This document shows, piece by piece, positions 23,374-33,766 of a stretch of DNA of 37,103 bases (positions within the stretch are counted from its first letter, which is position 1; each line of letters starts with the position of its first letter). Below the pieces are notes generated by a model. It did no database searches. It worked only from the letters and a program-made list of their open reading frames with translations, and had not been told where the DNA came from. The stretch is taken from the NCBI GenBank assembly GCA_021029095.1, contig JAJOHG010000249.1, positions 1 through 37,103 of the forward strand, given 5' to 3'. Both the position numbers and the translations under genes were made by a program. The DNA comes from Phellopilus nigrolimitatus (taxonomy: Eukaryota; Basidiomycota; Agaricomycetes; Hymenochaetales; Hymenochaetaceae).

Positions 23374-26300
23374 ATGACCGAGATCTACGGTAATTTCGAC
23401 CTCATTCAGCGTGTCAAGTTGGACATCACCGATGTCGTACTCACCAAGTGGCGCAGCAGAATAACCGGCTTGAGCATCGTCCATCTCGATTATGAATGTA
23501 ATGCTGCAGCCATTCTTTTCCGCCCCGACTTCACTGACTCTTGTTCTAGCTCCCATTGTCAGTGGTTATTTCACCGTTGGGACTGAAAGTGAGTGTCGAA
23601 AAATCTGTCACTCGCATAATCGGACTCTGACCGCTCCTTCCGCTTTTCAGTTTTCAATGACAGTGGCTGTCCTCACGCGCTCGAGCAGTAAACGCACTTC
23701 CTTTTCTCATCCGGCTTAATGTTCATCCTTCCTACCACAGCTTAGTATTCATGGGGTCTAAGAAATATCCATTAAATGGAACTCTGTCTCAAATTGCAAA
23801 CAGAAGCTTCTCGGATGGCTTAAACGCTACTACGTGTCAAGATCGTACGTTCTATACGGTTTCTACTGCCGGAGGGCAAGGATTCCTCCAGATTTTGCCC
23901 ATCTATGTCGATCACATTCTTTATCCCACCCTTACGCAGTCGGCTTTTGTCACCGAGGTATGTTCCAGCATGTTATTAAAAAGAGTGCAACTGACATTCA
24001 ATAAGGTTCATCACATCGATCCTTCCGGAAGCGACTCAGGTGTTGTTTCTAACGAAATGCAAGGACATGAACACTCAACGCCGGACGTAATGCAGCGACA
24101 GTGAGGATCATAAACCAAGTTGAAGGTCGCGCTAACTGTCTAGCCTTTTTTTCCCAGCATGAAACACCTGGTTTATCCCCAAAATAGTGGATATAGGAGT
24201 GACGCTGGTGGTGTAATGGAGGCGGTCCGAACGTTGGACGTGCAACAGAGTAAGCGGTTGCTACCATCGACTTGCTATCCCACCTTTCTCATCTCCATGG
24301 TCTCGAAGTTCGGGATTATCATGCGAAGTATTATGTGCCGCACAATCTCTGTCTAATTGTTGGGGGCAAGTTTACCGGTGGAACCGAGTCGCTTTTATCG
24401 GTCGTTCAAAACGAGATTGAACCTACTCTCGTTGCTAACGGTCAAAACAGAGGAATTCGTGGACCGCCTGGATGGGCGAGACCTTTTGTGGAGACTCCCA
24501 GCGCGGACCGTGTGCCTTTCGAATCCAAAACCGTCACCGTCGAACTTCCTCCTATAGATGAAGAGGTCGGCACACTCGTCATCATTTGGATGGGACCTCC
24601 GCCAAATGATCACTTGACACGCAATGTGGGCAAATCTACCCCGCTGCCGATTTAAGAAAGTTTTCTAACCAATCCGTTGTTTTTGACTTCAGGCTCTCAA
24701 TTTCATGGCCAAGTATCTGACTTCGTCTCCTATAGCACCTCTGAATGCAGAGTACATTGAAACTGACAATCCTCTTTGGTGAGAACTTCGCCATCGTCTC
24801 CAGTCAATTTTTTCTGAACCAGTTCCTCCCTAGCACTAACATTTTCTTTAAAGAAGAAGTCCAAGCCAATTTCATACAATTAGGTGTTGAGATCAACTCT
24901 GTGCTTATCGAACATCTCGATACTTTCAACGAGAAACTCAAACACAGCTTAAATGTGATAATCGAAGATGGGATCGACATGGCAAGGATGGCAAGTGTGA
25001 TTGATCGTGATCAACGGCAGGTAAGATTAGAATATACGAATTTGACTGTTGTCCTCGTCCCGACGTTTTCATATTCAGCTTCAGAGCGCGCTCGAGTCCA
25101 ACAAGGCTTATGTTCTCTCTCCGAAAGTCATGACTGACTTCATCCTGGGTCCAGAAGATGGATCTGAGCTGCATAAGACTACGGATGAATCAATGTTCTA
25201 CAATGAACTGCGGAAGTGGACAAGCGAACAGTGGACTGCGTTGATTAAAAGGTAAGCAGGACCGTCTCCTACGACCTGGCCATTTGATGAACGATCCTCC
25301 CCAGATACTACATTGGTTCACCGTCTGTCGTTATTCGTGGTAGACCATCGCGTGAACTAACTGACAGGCTGAAACGGGAGGAAAGCGCACGCATTAATAC
25401 TCGGGTGCAGAAACGTGACCCCGAAGGACTCGCAAAAGCCAAGTATGAATTGGAGAAGGCGAAGAAGGATAACAATGTGCCTATCCCCGAAGCGGTATTG
25501 ACAAAATTCCCTGTGCCGGATGTTTCGAGTATCGCTTGGATTCCAGTGCAGAGTGTGCAGGAGGGTGGTAATGTCAAGCCGACCTCTACAAGCAAGACGG
25601 ACAACTCGCAGTTACGCAAGCACATCAATGCGGATGGCTCTAAGCTACCGTTCTTTGTGCATTTTGACCACGTCCAGGTTAGCAACGATGGTTCGCCGTG
25701 CGTGGCAGTACAACTAATCACATCGTCTGTTGCATGTAGTCTGACTTTGTCACCGTCCGCGCTGTGTTGTCGTTGGCCAAACTTCCAAACCGCCTTCACC
25801 CGTATGTTCTTGCTTTCATATTATCCGTACTCTAGCTGACAACGTTATCGTGGAAAGGATCTTCGCGGTGTATATGTCCTCATTTTTTTCCCTACCGGTC
25901 ACTACTTCGTTTGGCGAGAGACTTACGCACGAAGAGGTCATCGCCAAGCTTGACAACGAGACTGTGTCATATGGCAATCATCTAGGCTTGCAGGGTAACT
26001 TCAGTGAGACATTCTGTGTTAGTATAGAGACGGAAAAGGGTATGTATGAGGCAGCCGTCAGATGGATGAAAGATCTTCTATACAATGCGGAGTTCGATAT
26101 GCAGCAGTCTGTCCCTTCCTTTGCTCATGGGAAGCTACTAGTCGATAATAGAGTGAAACAGGTTACAAGTTATCTGTGCGAAAAAGAACCTCTCGTACAA
26201 CGAGGAAGTAGATGTACAGGACATCTTATATACATTCTCAGCCAAAATCTTGTATGACAAGTCCTCAACACGGAGATCACACACTCCTCTTGTGCTGATG

Positions 26301-27659
26301 AAAGCAATCCCAGAAATTATGGAGAGGATCCGCAAAAACCCCAAAGGCGTTCGCAAAGACTTCGAAAAAATCAGGAAGTACCGTAAGCCTCTTCCTTGTT
26401 TTAAGAATGATCGTGTGGTAAATTGCTTCTTTTTCCTTGAAAGTGACGGACCCTTCTGGTATTCGCTTCTCTGTGGCCGGAAACGTGCTGGACCTGCCTA
26501 AGCCGAGAAGCATTTGGGGCAAATACTTTAGGAATTTAATTCCTGGAGGCCGTTTTCTGCAATTTATCCTGCCTAAACCGAGAAGCACTTGGGGCAAATA
26601 CTTGAGGAATTTGATTCCTGTAGGCCGTTTCTAGTAGTTTGTCCTGTGTACAAAACTCATTTCATTATATAGGACGTACATCTCGAACCGATTAAGCTTG
26701 GCAATGAAACATTGAACGATGTCGGCCGCAACCCACGGAAGAAAGTAAGCGTTCTTATAGTATGTGGTTTTGAGATATATGAACTAAGAGAGGGAACAGG
26801 CAGTTGTTGTTAGCCCCGTAGTCGGCGAGAATGCTTTTGCAACATTCACCGCAAAGGGCGTACAAGGCTTCCAGAATGCGGAATACCCTGCCTTGAGTCT
26901 CGCGCTTGAGGTCTTGAATGCGACCGGAGGACATTTATTGGTGAATGTTGTTCCACGCGAAAGAAATTCACCATATCTGATTTGAACAATTTTTAAGCAA
27001 TCTATCCGTGGGTCTGGCCTCGCATATGCTGCATTGATGCACTGTGATCTGGAAGTCGGGCATCTCAGTTTCACCATCCACGATGTTAGCAAAGGGCATT
27101 GTTGTTCCTTACATGTACTAACAGTTTTCTCTTTAGAGCTCAGATATCTTGCGAGCATATGGAGAGGCAGCCAAAGTTGTTGAAAGGCTAGTGAAGCAAA
27201 CGGTCGGTGCTGATTTGTTGGATACAAGTGATCACAAATGAAAAACGAAGTTGATATTTATTGCCCGTGCAGATCGCTCTCGAAGACACAGCCGTTGATG
27301 CGGCGAAAAGCGCGATTGTCTACAAGATCGCAAACGCGTTTTCTACACCAAGAGCTGCAGTGAGTGACCATCTGACTGAGAAGTTCCTATGGGAGATTTT
27401 CTTATATTTACACATAAAGTCCGTAACATCGTTTGTCGATTTATGCCTGAGAGGCTTGAACGAAAGTTCCAGCCACACACTCGAGAAGTTCCAGGCAGTG
27501 ACAAAGGATGAAATCCTGACTGTACTCAAAAAGTACTGCTTACCGCTGTTCAGTCCTGACACGTCCATTGCCGTCGTTCTCACATCTCAAGGTAGGTTTG
27601 ATTCCACAGCCAGTGACTTGCGCAGCCTAGGGTTCGATGTCGAGAAGAAGACATTCTGA
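23374..27659 (+). CDS. M16 zinc metallopeptidase copy C (Sdd3/YOL098C-like), intact, 21 exons
   Basis: I resolved 21 exons: 23374-23497, 23550-23588, 23651-23687, 23741-23957, 24006-24100, 24158-24249, 24309-24625, 24693-24778, 24834-25020, 25079-25251, 25305-25677, 25740-25801, 25858-26106, 26162-26382, 26444-26619, 26673-26744, 26800-26940, 26998-27084, 27137-27202, 27273-27359 and 27420-27659. They total 3,141 nt, that is 1,046 residues, with every junction in phase. The zinc motif is H63-A-L-E66-H67. Later blocks include TVSTAGGQGFLQILPIY, NLCLIVGGKFTGGTES, RPFVETPSADR, IEHLDTFNEKLKHSL, WTALIKRYYIGSPSVVIRGR, FPVPDVSSIAWIPVQSVQEG, LPFFVHFDHVQ and SFVDLCLRG. These give the four-domain layout of M16C peptidases, which degrade peptides in a closed chamber. 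Substrate and exact location are unknown; no targeting signal is obvious. The 25-residue insertion is at 26494-26568. It converges on the p34-like gene. Confidence 0.9.
26494..26643 (+). repeat. 75-bp tandem duplication inside an exon of M16-C
   Basis: Units 26494-26568 and 26569-26643. The first unit's former splice donor reads GG (26545-26546) where the second unit has GT (26620-26621) and still splices. The product therefore carries two versions of LPKPRS(I/T)WGKY joined by a former intron stretch read as GGRFLQFI. Confidence 0.88.
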
Positions 27660-28065
27660 GTGTCCTAGATGACTCCGTATATCAGGCTGGCTGCGTGATT
27701 CAGAAATTTCATGCTTCAGCTCGTCAATAGGATATAATACAAACTTCGGACCAATCTAATATATTTAAATATATTTCATTTTTTTTCTGAGATAGATGCA
27801 CAGAAGTGTCTAATTCTCTAATTCCAAGCTTCCCAAAGGTCGATGTATAAGATAACTCGAGGATAAAGTTGACGTGTGGAAATGTGCTCGCGCGGCATCT
27901 ACGCCTGCTAGTGCAACCTTACCATCTGGGCCTTCCTTTTCCCAGCTAATTGCATTTAACAAGAAAAAAAAAAGTAGGATGATATCGTACAAGTGCTTGA
28001 TAGAAGACTTGGCTGTCAACCGAGTAAATCTTCCAACGTACAGATTTTGAGGACTAAAAAAGAAG
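27660..28065. other. Short convergent intergenic region between M16-C and the p34-like gene
   Basis: Just over 400 bp, AT-rich, holding the 3' ends of both genes; shared with the M16-B flank up to 28,055. Nothing else seen. Confidence 0.6.
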
Positions 28066-29580
28066 CTAAATCGACGCATCGCGGTCAGATTCAAAATCCA
28101 GCTTCTCGCTCGTGCCATCAAGCCCATAGACCAATCCCAACGCGGCCTTTGCCGCAGCCTTTCTTCTCTCTTGTTCGTCAGAAATATGAGAGATGTCCTC
28201 TTTCATTCCCTCTAAAGCACCGAGGATACGCGAAAGGTCAAAGGCTGGGACATCCATGTCTAGCTCGCGATCCGGATTGATTTCGGATCCGCGACGCATG
28301 CCAGAAACGTCATCTGACGGAAGTGTATTTGTGATAGATAAAGGCGATCCGGGGAGCGCGGTGAAAGGAGCAGACGAAGATGACGGCGAAGTAGATGAGC
28401 CGAAGATACGAGCTGAAGCAGCGAGAATGTCTGCCCTGCTAGGCAATTCTGGGTCTGAGTCGTCGTCCGGAACGTCTGCTGCATTTTGCACGGACCGGCC
28501 TGCAGGCGGAGCAGACACAAAGTCGGTAAAATCATCATCGAATCCACCATGAGTATCCTTCGGCGTTCCTATTGATTGATACATGCCAGTCGACCAAGGA
28601 TCTTCCGACTTCACGGTCGAGATAGACTGTGCGTGAGAATACAGCGATGCATAGTCGTTATCATCGGTACCGTCTCCGCCTTCGTTATTATCATCATCTT
28701 CCTCAAGCCATTTCTCGAGCTTCTCCATTTCGCGCTGCATGTTTGATTTTTCTTCATCGCTCGTTGAGTTCGAAGCGCTGGCATTCATAAGGCTTTGGAA
28801 GTCGATATCGGTCTCATCGGTGATAGCTAGATCGGCAGGAGATACGCGCTGTGCTGCCAATCGCGAATGGACGGGCTCTGCTCGAACCATAGAAGGCCAC
28901 ATAACGGTGCTCAGCGCATCGAGGGCGCGATGAAAACCAGGGGTTGCTGAAAGAAAAAATAAGATAAGAAAAAAGAAAAAAGGAAGAGAAATAACTACCT
29001 GTAGAATCAGACAGACTAATTGGATGTTTATGAACACTTGAGTGTCCGTCGATGTACTCGAAACCGTGTTCAAAGAAGAAATCTTCCAGTTCTTCTTCGG
29101 TGTGGGGCGCTAAGTTTATCGCAAGCGATACTTCAGGCTTGCAAGGAGAAGTATGCTCGGAAACATGCTTCAAATAAGTCCTATAAGGCTGCGAGAGCGA
29201 TCAGAGGCTGAACTCAAGAAACGATTAAACAGCTTACTTCGTTTTCCTTCCAAGTATAGATAACAGCAGGTACATCGTCGAGTTCTATAGACTCAAGACC
29301 TTCCAGATGGATAGGATGGAAGTGTACTGGAGCAGTATAGTATTTATTCTTAATCGTCCAGTGAATGACTTCGGAGGTCGGCTGGGCGTCGGAGCTGTCT
29401 CCTGAAAGCGCCTTGATGCCTGATAGTAGTCAACAAGTTCGATTGTTGCTTCATGTTTTCCAACATGAAGGACATACGGGTAGCAACCTCCCGCGACGTC
29501 TCCAGCGACGAAGAGACAACGATGATGCGGCACGACGCCGACGAAGGATCGTCCGAGTCCATGTCGTGGTTGTTGGTCAA
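28066..29580 (-). CDS. Alpha/gamma-adaptin-binding protein p34 (AAGAB/Irc6-like)
   Basis: Four exons (29478-29580, 29238-29419, 28999-29188, 28066-28946) total 1,356 nt, that is 451 residues. Exon 1 carries a strand-forming CRIIVVSSSLETSREVATR start. Exon 2 has VIHWTIKNKYYTAPVHF and DDVPAVIYTWKE, and exon 3 has ELEDFFFEHGFEYIDGHS, the hallmark of the p34 N-terminal G-domain-like fold. The C-terminus has DLSRILGALEGMKEDISH and ERRKAAAKAALGLVYGL, the conserved p34 tail. AAGAB/p34 proteins are cytosolic chaperones that stabilise AP-1 and AP-2 adaptor subunits during assembly; yeast Irc6 is related. The middle is acidic and disordered (EEDDDNNEGGDGTDDNDY). It is head-to-head with the sfh1/snf5 gene, 269 bp between starts, so a shared promoter is likely. 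Confidence 0.85.
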
Positions 29581-29849
29581 GACGCGTACTTACTGTATTA
29601 CTTGATATTTTTCCACGGGTTTTCTTTCGACAGCGTCATCAGTGAGTTCGAGCACGACGTCTTGGACGACCTCAACGCTGTCCTCGAGCCTCTAGACACG
29701 TTCTCAAAGCAGTCTTCGGAAATTTGTTTGACCATCGTCCGGCGACTGTTAGTGGGAACGCCAACTGTTTTTGCCGAAAGCGACGCGTCGAGCGCGTCGT
29801 TGTTACCTTTCCTGATCACCTTCCAATTACTTCAGCCGTCCGCAACGGG

Positions 29850-31811
29850 ATGGCGCCTCAGCCACCTCCCGGGTCGAGTGTCTTCATGTTGACGGACATG
29901 CAGTCGTCGTCCTCCGCTGACTCTCAGCTCAAGTCTACCCTCAACTCGCTGTCCAACGCTGCTTCGCTGCTTCCTTACTCGCCCAGACCTGCATCCGCGA
30001 CGAAGAGTGAGTCCTTGCGTCCATGATGCTCATTTGGAAGGTCATGCTGAAATCGTGTGGCTCGAAGGCGGCATGTTTGAGGCAAAGCAATGGTCGGCGG
30101 CAACGTTTGAGGCGAAACAGTGGGCAGGGTCGACGACGCCGGCAAAGACAGCGCCGCGCCCTACACGGAACAGAACAGCCCGAGGAACCCCGGCAGCGTC
30201 AACACCTACGCCAGTCCCTGGTTACATGCAAAACAATAATTATGCGCAGCAAACGCAGCAAGCTTCTCGCTCGTCTGTCGGCCCGCCTCCGCACATCCCT
30301 TCCGCACTTCAGATGCCTCGTCCGCCTATTCCGACGGCGCTCCAGGCGCTTACAACGACCTATCCATCTCGCCTTCGTACAGGTTCAACCCTTCTTATGC
30401 AGCCTATTCTCGCGTCTGCTTCTACTGCAAACACCGGCACGGGCCGCACGGGCACGCGGCGTGGTGGGTTCATCAACTATGCCGAACCAGACTCGGCAGA
30501 CGAGATCGAACCTGACGCGGGCGAACGTGAGCGGGACTCGGACGACTCAGACTTCGTCGCGAGCGGAGGGACGCGTACTGCTATCCGCACGACGCGCGGG
30601 AGGACGACTGGAGGTGCTAATGGGTTTCTCCAATACTCATTTCCGAACGGAAGCCCGGCTCCTCAAGCAGCACATGGGAAGCACGAACTGGATCAGAGCT
30701 ATTTGGGGCTGGTCCCTCCGTCAAAGTTTATCACAACGAAGAGGGCCGAGCCGACGAAACACGACTACCAGTAAGTATGCTCAATTATCTTTTGTTCTGA
30801 CTTTGCTAAATATCATTGATTCTGTGATATTAGTTCTCAGGAAGCGCTCGAAAACCAGGCACTTAAGCCTGTTGCTCCCGTCCCAGTGAGGGTTGAATTT
30901 GAAACTGATACACATCGCATTCGCGACTGCTTCATGTGGGATTTGAACGACGATCTTATCAAACCAGAGGCATTTGCGCGAATATTTTGCGCAGATCTCG
31001 ATTTGCCAGCTGTTCCATGGATAGAAACTGTGACTAACCAAATCCGTGCACAATTAGAGGAGTATGAGGGTATTGCGAGTATGGATCTGGGTTCGGGCGT
31101 AGATGGCTACGCTAAGGAGGACGCGGACGACACGATAGATGTAGATGTACCCGAATGCCGGGTTATCTTGAGTGTAAGGGTGTCATTACCTGAATTCTGC
31201 TAGGAGATACTCACCCTCGGGAACAGATTGATGTACAAATTGCAACCCACCACCTGATGGACCACATTGAATGGGATTTACTCTCTCCATTGACCCCTGA
31301 GGCGTTCGCACAGCAGCTCTGTGCCGACATTGGACTAACCGGCGAAGCTGCTCCACTTATCGCGCATGCTCTGCACGAAGAAATCCTCAAACATAAGAAG
31401 GACGCCATAGAGTGGGGCGTCATCGGTGGGGAAACTATATCGTCGCGAGACGTGCTGGACGATTCCGCTGTAGACCGGGAAAAGCGGGAGAAGGGTGGAT
31501 TGAAGGACAAGACAGGCCTCGGTCTGGGTCCGGGAAGTTGGGGACGTGCACCGCGCGACGGCCTAGGAAGAGGACCTCGCGCGCTGAAGAGTGTGTGGAA
31601 GGACTGGAATGACGCGGAGGAGTACGCGACTCGGTTTGAAGTTCTCACAGCAGAAGAAGTTGAGAGGAGAGAGGTTGAACGAGAGCGGGCAAGTCGGTAA
31701 GTATTTCCGTCAGGTTTGATTGGTCTCAGTGTGCTGATTGATTTCACGTTTAGCCGCCTGAGGAGGGAGACATCAAAATTCCAGTTTAGCGCGACACGGC
31801 GGCGGAGATGA
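29850..31811 (+). CDS. SNF5/INI1 family chromatin-remodelling subunit, probably Sfh1 (RSC)
   Basis: Five exons (29850-30006, 30068-30770, 30834-31173, 31227-31696, 31754-31811) total 1,728 nt, that is 575 residues. The N-terminal half is Ser/Pro/Thr-rich, with TYPSRLRTGSTLL and then GGFINYAEPDSADE and DSDDSDFVASGGTR, resembling the NYAE region of yeast Sfh1. The two SNF5 repeats follow. The first is RVEFETDTHRIRDCFMWDLN with PEAFARIFCADLDLP; the second is IDVQIATHHLMDHIEWDL with PEAFAQQLCADIGL. The protein ends in a basic tail (FSATRRRR). Family members are core subunits of RSC or SWI/SNF that contact the nucleosome. The modest length and NYAE box favour Sfh1 over Snf5. In part of exon 2 a second frame is also open, but the chosen frame keeps all splice phases. 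Confidence 0.88.
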
Positions 31812-32289
31812 TTCTGTGTATCGTGCCAGGATTCGCATATTTTGTCCACTTATTATATTTATCTGTATTTTGTCACCTGTAATAGGGTTTTTTCTTCGAT
31901 TGTTTGCTCACCGAACGACATATGCGTAGTCAATCCTTATGAGTCTGTCTGTGAACTCGTGAAATAAGATATATCCTGGTGTAAGAGTTACTTCCTAGCA
32001 AATGAGAATAATTCAAAAGCAGAAGAAACATTGAAGATGAACCAACCACAGTGGTCTGCGGTGCGGCTACTTTGATTGCACATATTGTCGGTTGCAGGTC
32101 CGACAAGCAAAAATGCTCTTTGTACTCGGCCCGCCAACACAGATCACGTTCTTCGTGCCTCTTCACCTGATCGACCAGGGTACATTATCATGCGGCTTAC
32201 ACGAACCTATATAGCCAGTGAGGACCAGTCGAGTACGGAAGATCGATTCCCCACCTTCGAACAAGCAACCTGTGCGCAGGATCGGTACA
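31812..32289. other. Intergenic, sfh1 terminator to aldo/keto reductase promoter
   Basis: A 478-bp AT-rich stretch with no coding frame of note. No repeat or RNA feature seen. Confidence 0.5.
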
Positions 32290-33537
32290 ATGTCTACACC
32301 TCCTAATGTCACGCTAAACACAGGCGCGAAGATGCCTGCCATCGGTAGGTCATCCCTCATTATATGCAGTTCTATATTTGTAAACAAATTCGATAATTTG
32401 TAACAGGCTTGGGCTGTTGGTCTGGCGATACGCCTGAAGAGCACGAGAGTGCACGTCCTTGGATCCTCTCAGCGCTGAAGACCGGTTACCGACACCTCGA
32501 CACCGCCTATGACTATGGCACGGAGGGTGCAATGGGCAAGGCCGTCAGGGACTCTGGGATTCCCAGGGAAGATATTTTTGTCACCACGAAGCTCCCGTGC
32601 GTGTCACCATGGCAGTTTGGTATTCTCATGGATGAATTCTTGTTCAAAGGTTACACCATCATGGCAAAGTTTCCGAGTCTATCGACAAATCGCTTGCGAA
32701 TGCCGGGTTCGACTATTACAATCTCGTATGCCCCTCTTACTCCTGATAATATTTGAGAGATAGACTTGACAGAAATTCTTAACAGTGGCTGATGCATTGG
32801 CCCCAAGCCATGGCTAACATCGATGACAAGACAAATCCTCGCCACCCGGGTCCCAATGGCGAACCGGATGGGGGTGACTATGTGATGGCTGACAGCATTA
32901 CATTCAAAGAAACCTGGGCGGATATGGAGAAAGTCTATGAAAGCGGAAAGGCAAAGGCAATCGGGGTCAGCAACTTCAGCGTGAAAAAGTAAGCTTCTTG
33001 CAAACTCTTTCTCATCAAGCGAGTTTTTTTATCTGGATGTTGAAGTTTGAAGAAACTTTTGGAGACTGCCAAAGTTATACCGGCAGTGAACCAGGTCGAG
33101 ATGCACCCGCATCAAACGCAACCGGAACTCCTCGAATTCTGTCGGGAGCATGGGATAGTGCTCACAGCTTACTCTCCGACGGGCTATTCCAGCGTTGCAA
33201 CTGATCCAACTGTAGTAAAACTCTCGGAGAAGTACAAGGTTTCTCCAGCGCAAATTAGTCTTGCGTGGCAGCTCGCAAGGGGAACGACAGCGACGCCCAA
33301 AAGTACGAATGAGGGGAGACAGAGGGCGAATCTGCTGGTACAATTATCATGACCCGTTTACTTATGCAGTCAGAATACTTACCTACCGTTTAGGAATTGC
33401 CAAAGCTTCCACCCGAAGATGTTGAGCTTCTCAGCTCGCTGAATAAAAATCTACACCTCTGCTACTACCCAGGTCCCCGGGAACGTAACGGAGAAAAGTT
33501 GGCGTTTGGCTGGACGTACGAGCAGCTGGGATGGTAA
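32290..33537 (+). CDS. NAD(P)H-dependent aldo/keto reductase
   Basis: Six exons (32290-32344, 32407-32596, 32650-32725, 32786-32988, 33046-33337, 33394-33537) total 960 nt, that is 319 residues, the standard AKR length. The start MSTPPNVTLNTGAKMPAIG leads to GLGCWSGD. The catalytic tetrad is visible: Asp and Tyr in HLDTAYDYGTE, Lys in VTTKLP, and His in WLMHWP. GVSNFSVK and PAVNQVEMHP are the usual barrel motifs, and TPKSTNEGRQRANL is the cofactor (NADPH) binding segment. It reduces aldehydes or ketones in the cytosol; the specific substrate cannot be read from sequence. The closest style is the Gcy1/Ypr1 or glycerol-dehydrogenase type. The C-terminus FGWTYEQLGW is typical of fungal members. 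Nothing looks damaged. Confidence 0.9.
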
Positions 33538-33766
33538 ATATCAGCAATGAATGGACTAAAGGAAATCCTAAGTGCATGTACATGTACAAGTAGTTTTTCG
33601 CGTTGATACTGTCGGATTTATGATCGGCCACGTGAACTGCCTCGATTTAGGCGTTTCGAACGCGTTACGCGACAAAACATGCAGGAGCCTTGCGACCGCG
33701 TTTCATCTTTCAGTCACTTTCCTTCAGCCTTTCTTCAGTCTTTTCTTGTCCAAACTCATCCATGAT

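Larger units (their letters stand above)
22636..28055 (+). repeat. Right arm of the large inverted duplication (M16-C)
   Basis: About 5.4 kb matching 15,740-21,047 in inverted orientation. The arm ends at a GAGGACT block (28,049-28,055), only 11 bp before the last codon of the convergent p34-like gene, which itself is not duplicated. The spacer between the arms (about 21,048-22,635) holds MITE 2 and gelsolin 2. Confidence 0.8.

Noticed and set aside
30023..30889. 288-codon plus-strand frame overlapping the sfh1/snf5 gene
   Set aside because: Out-of-frame reading of exon 2 and an intron; the SNF5 domains and all splice phases support the other frame.
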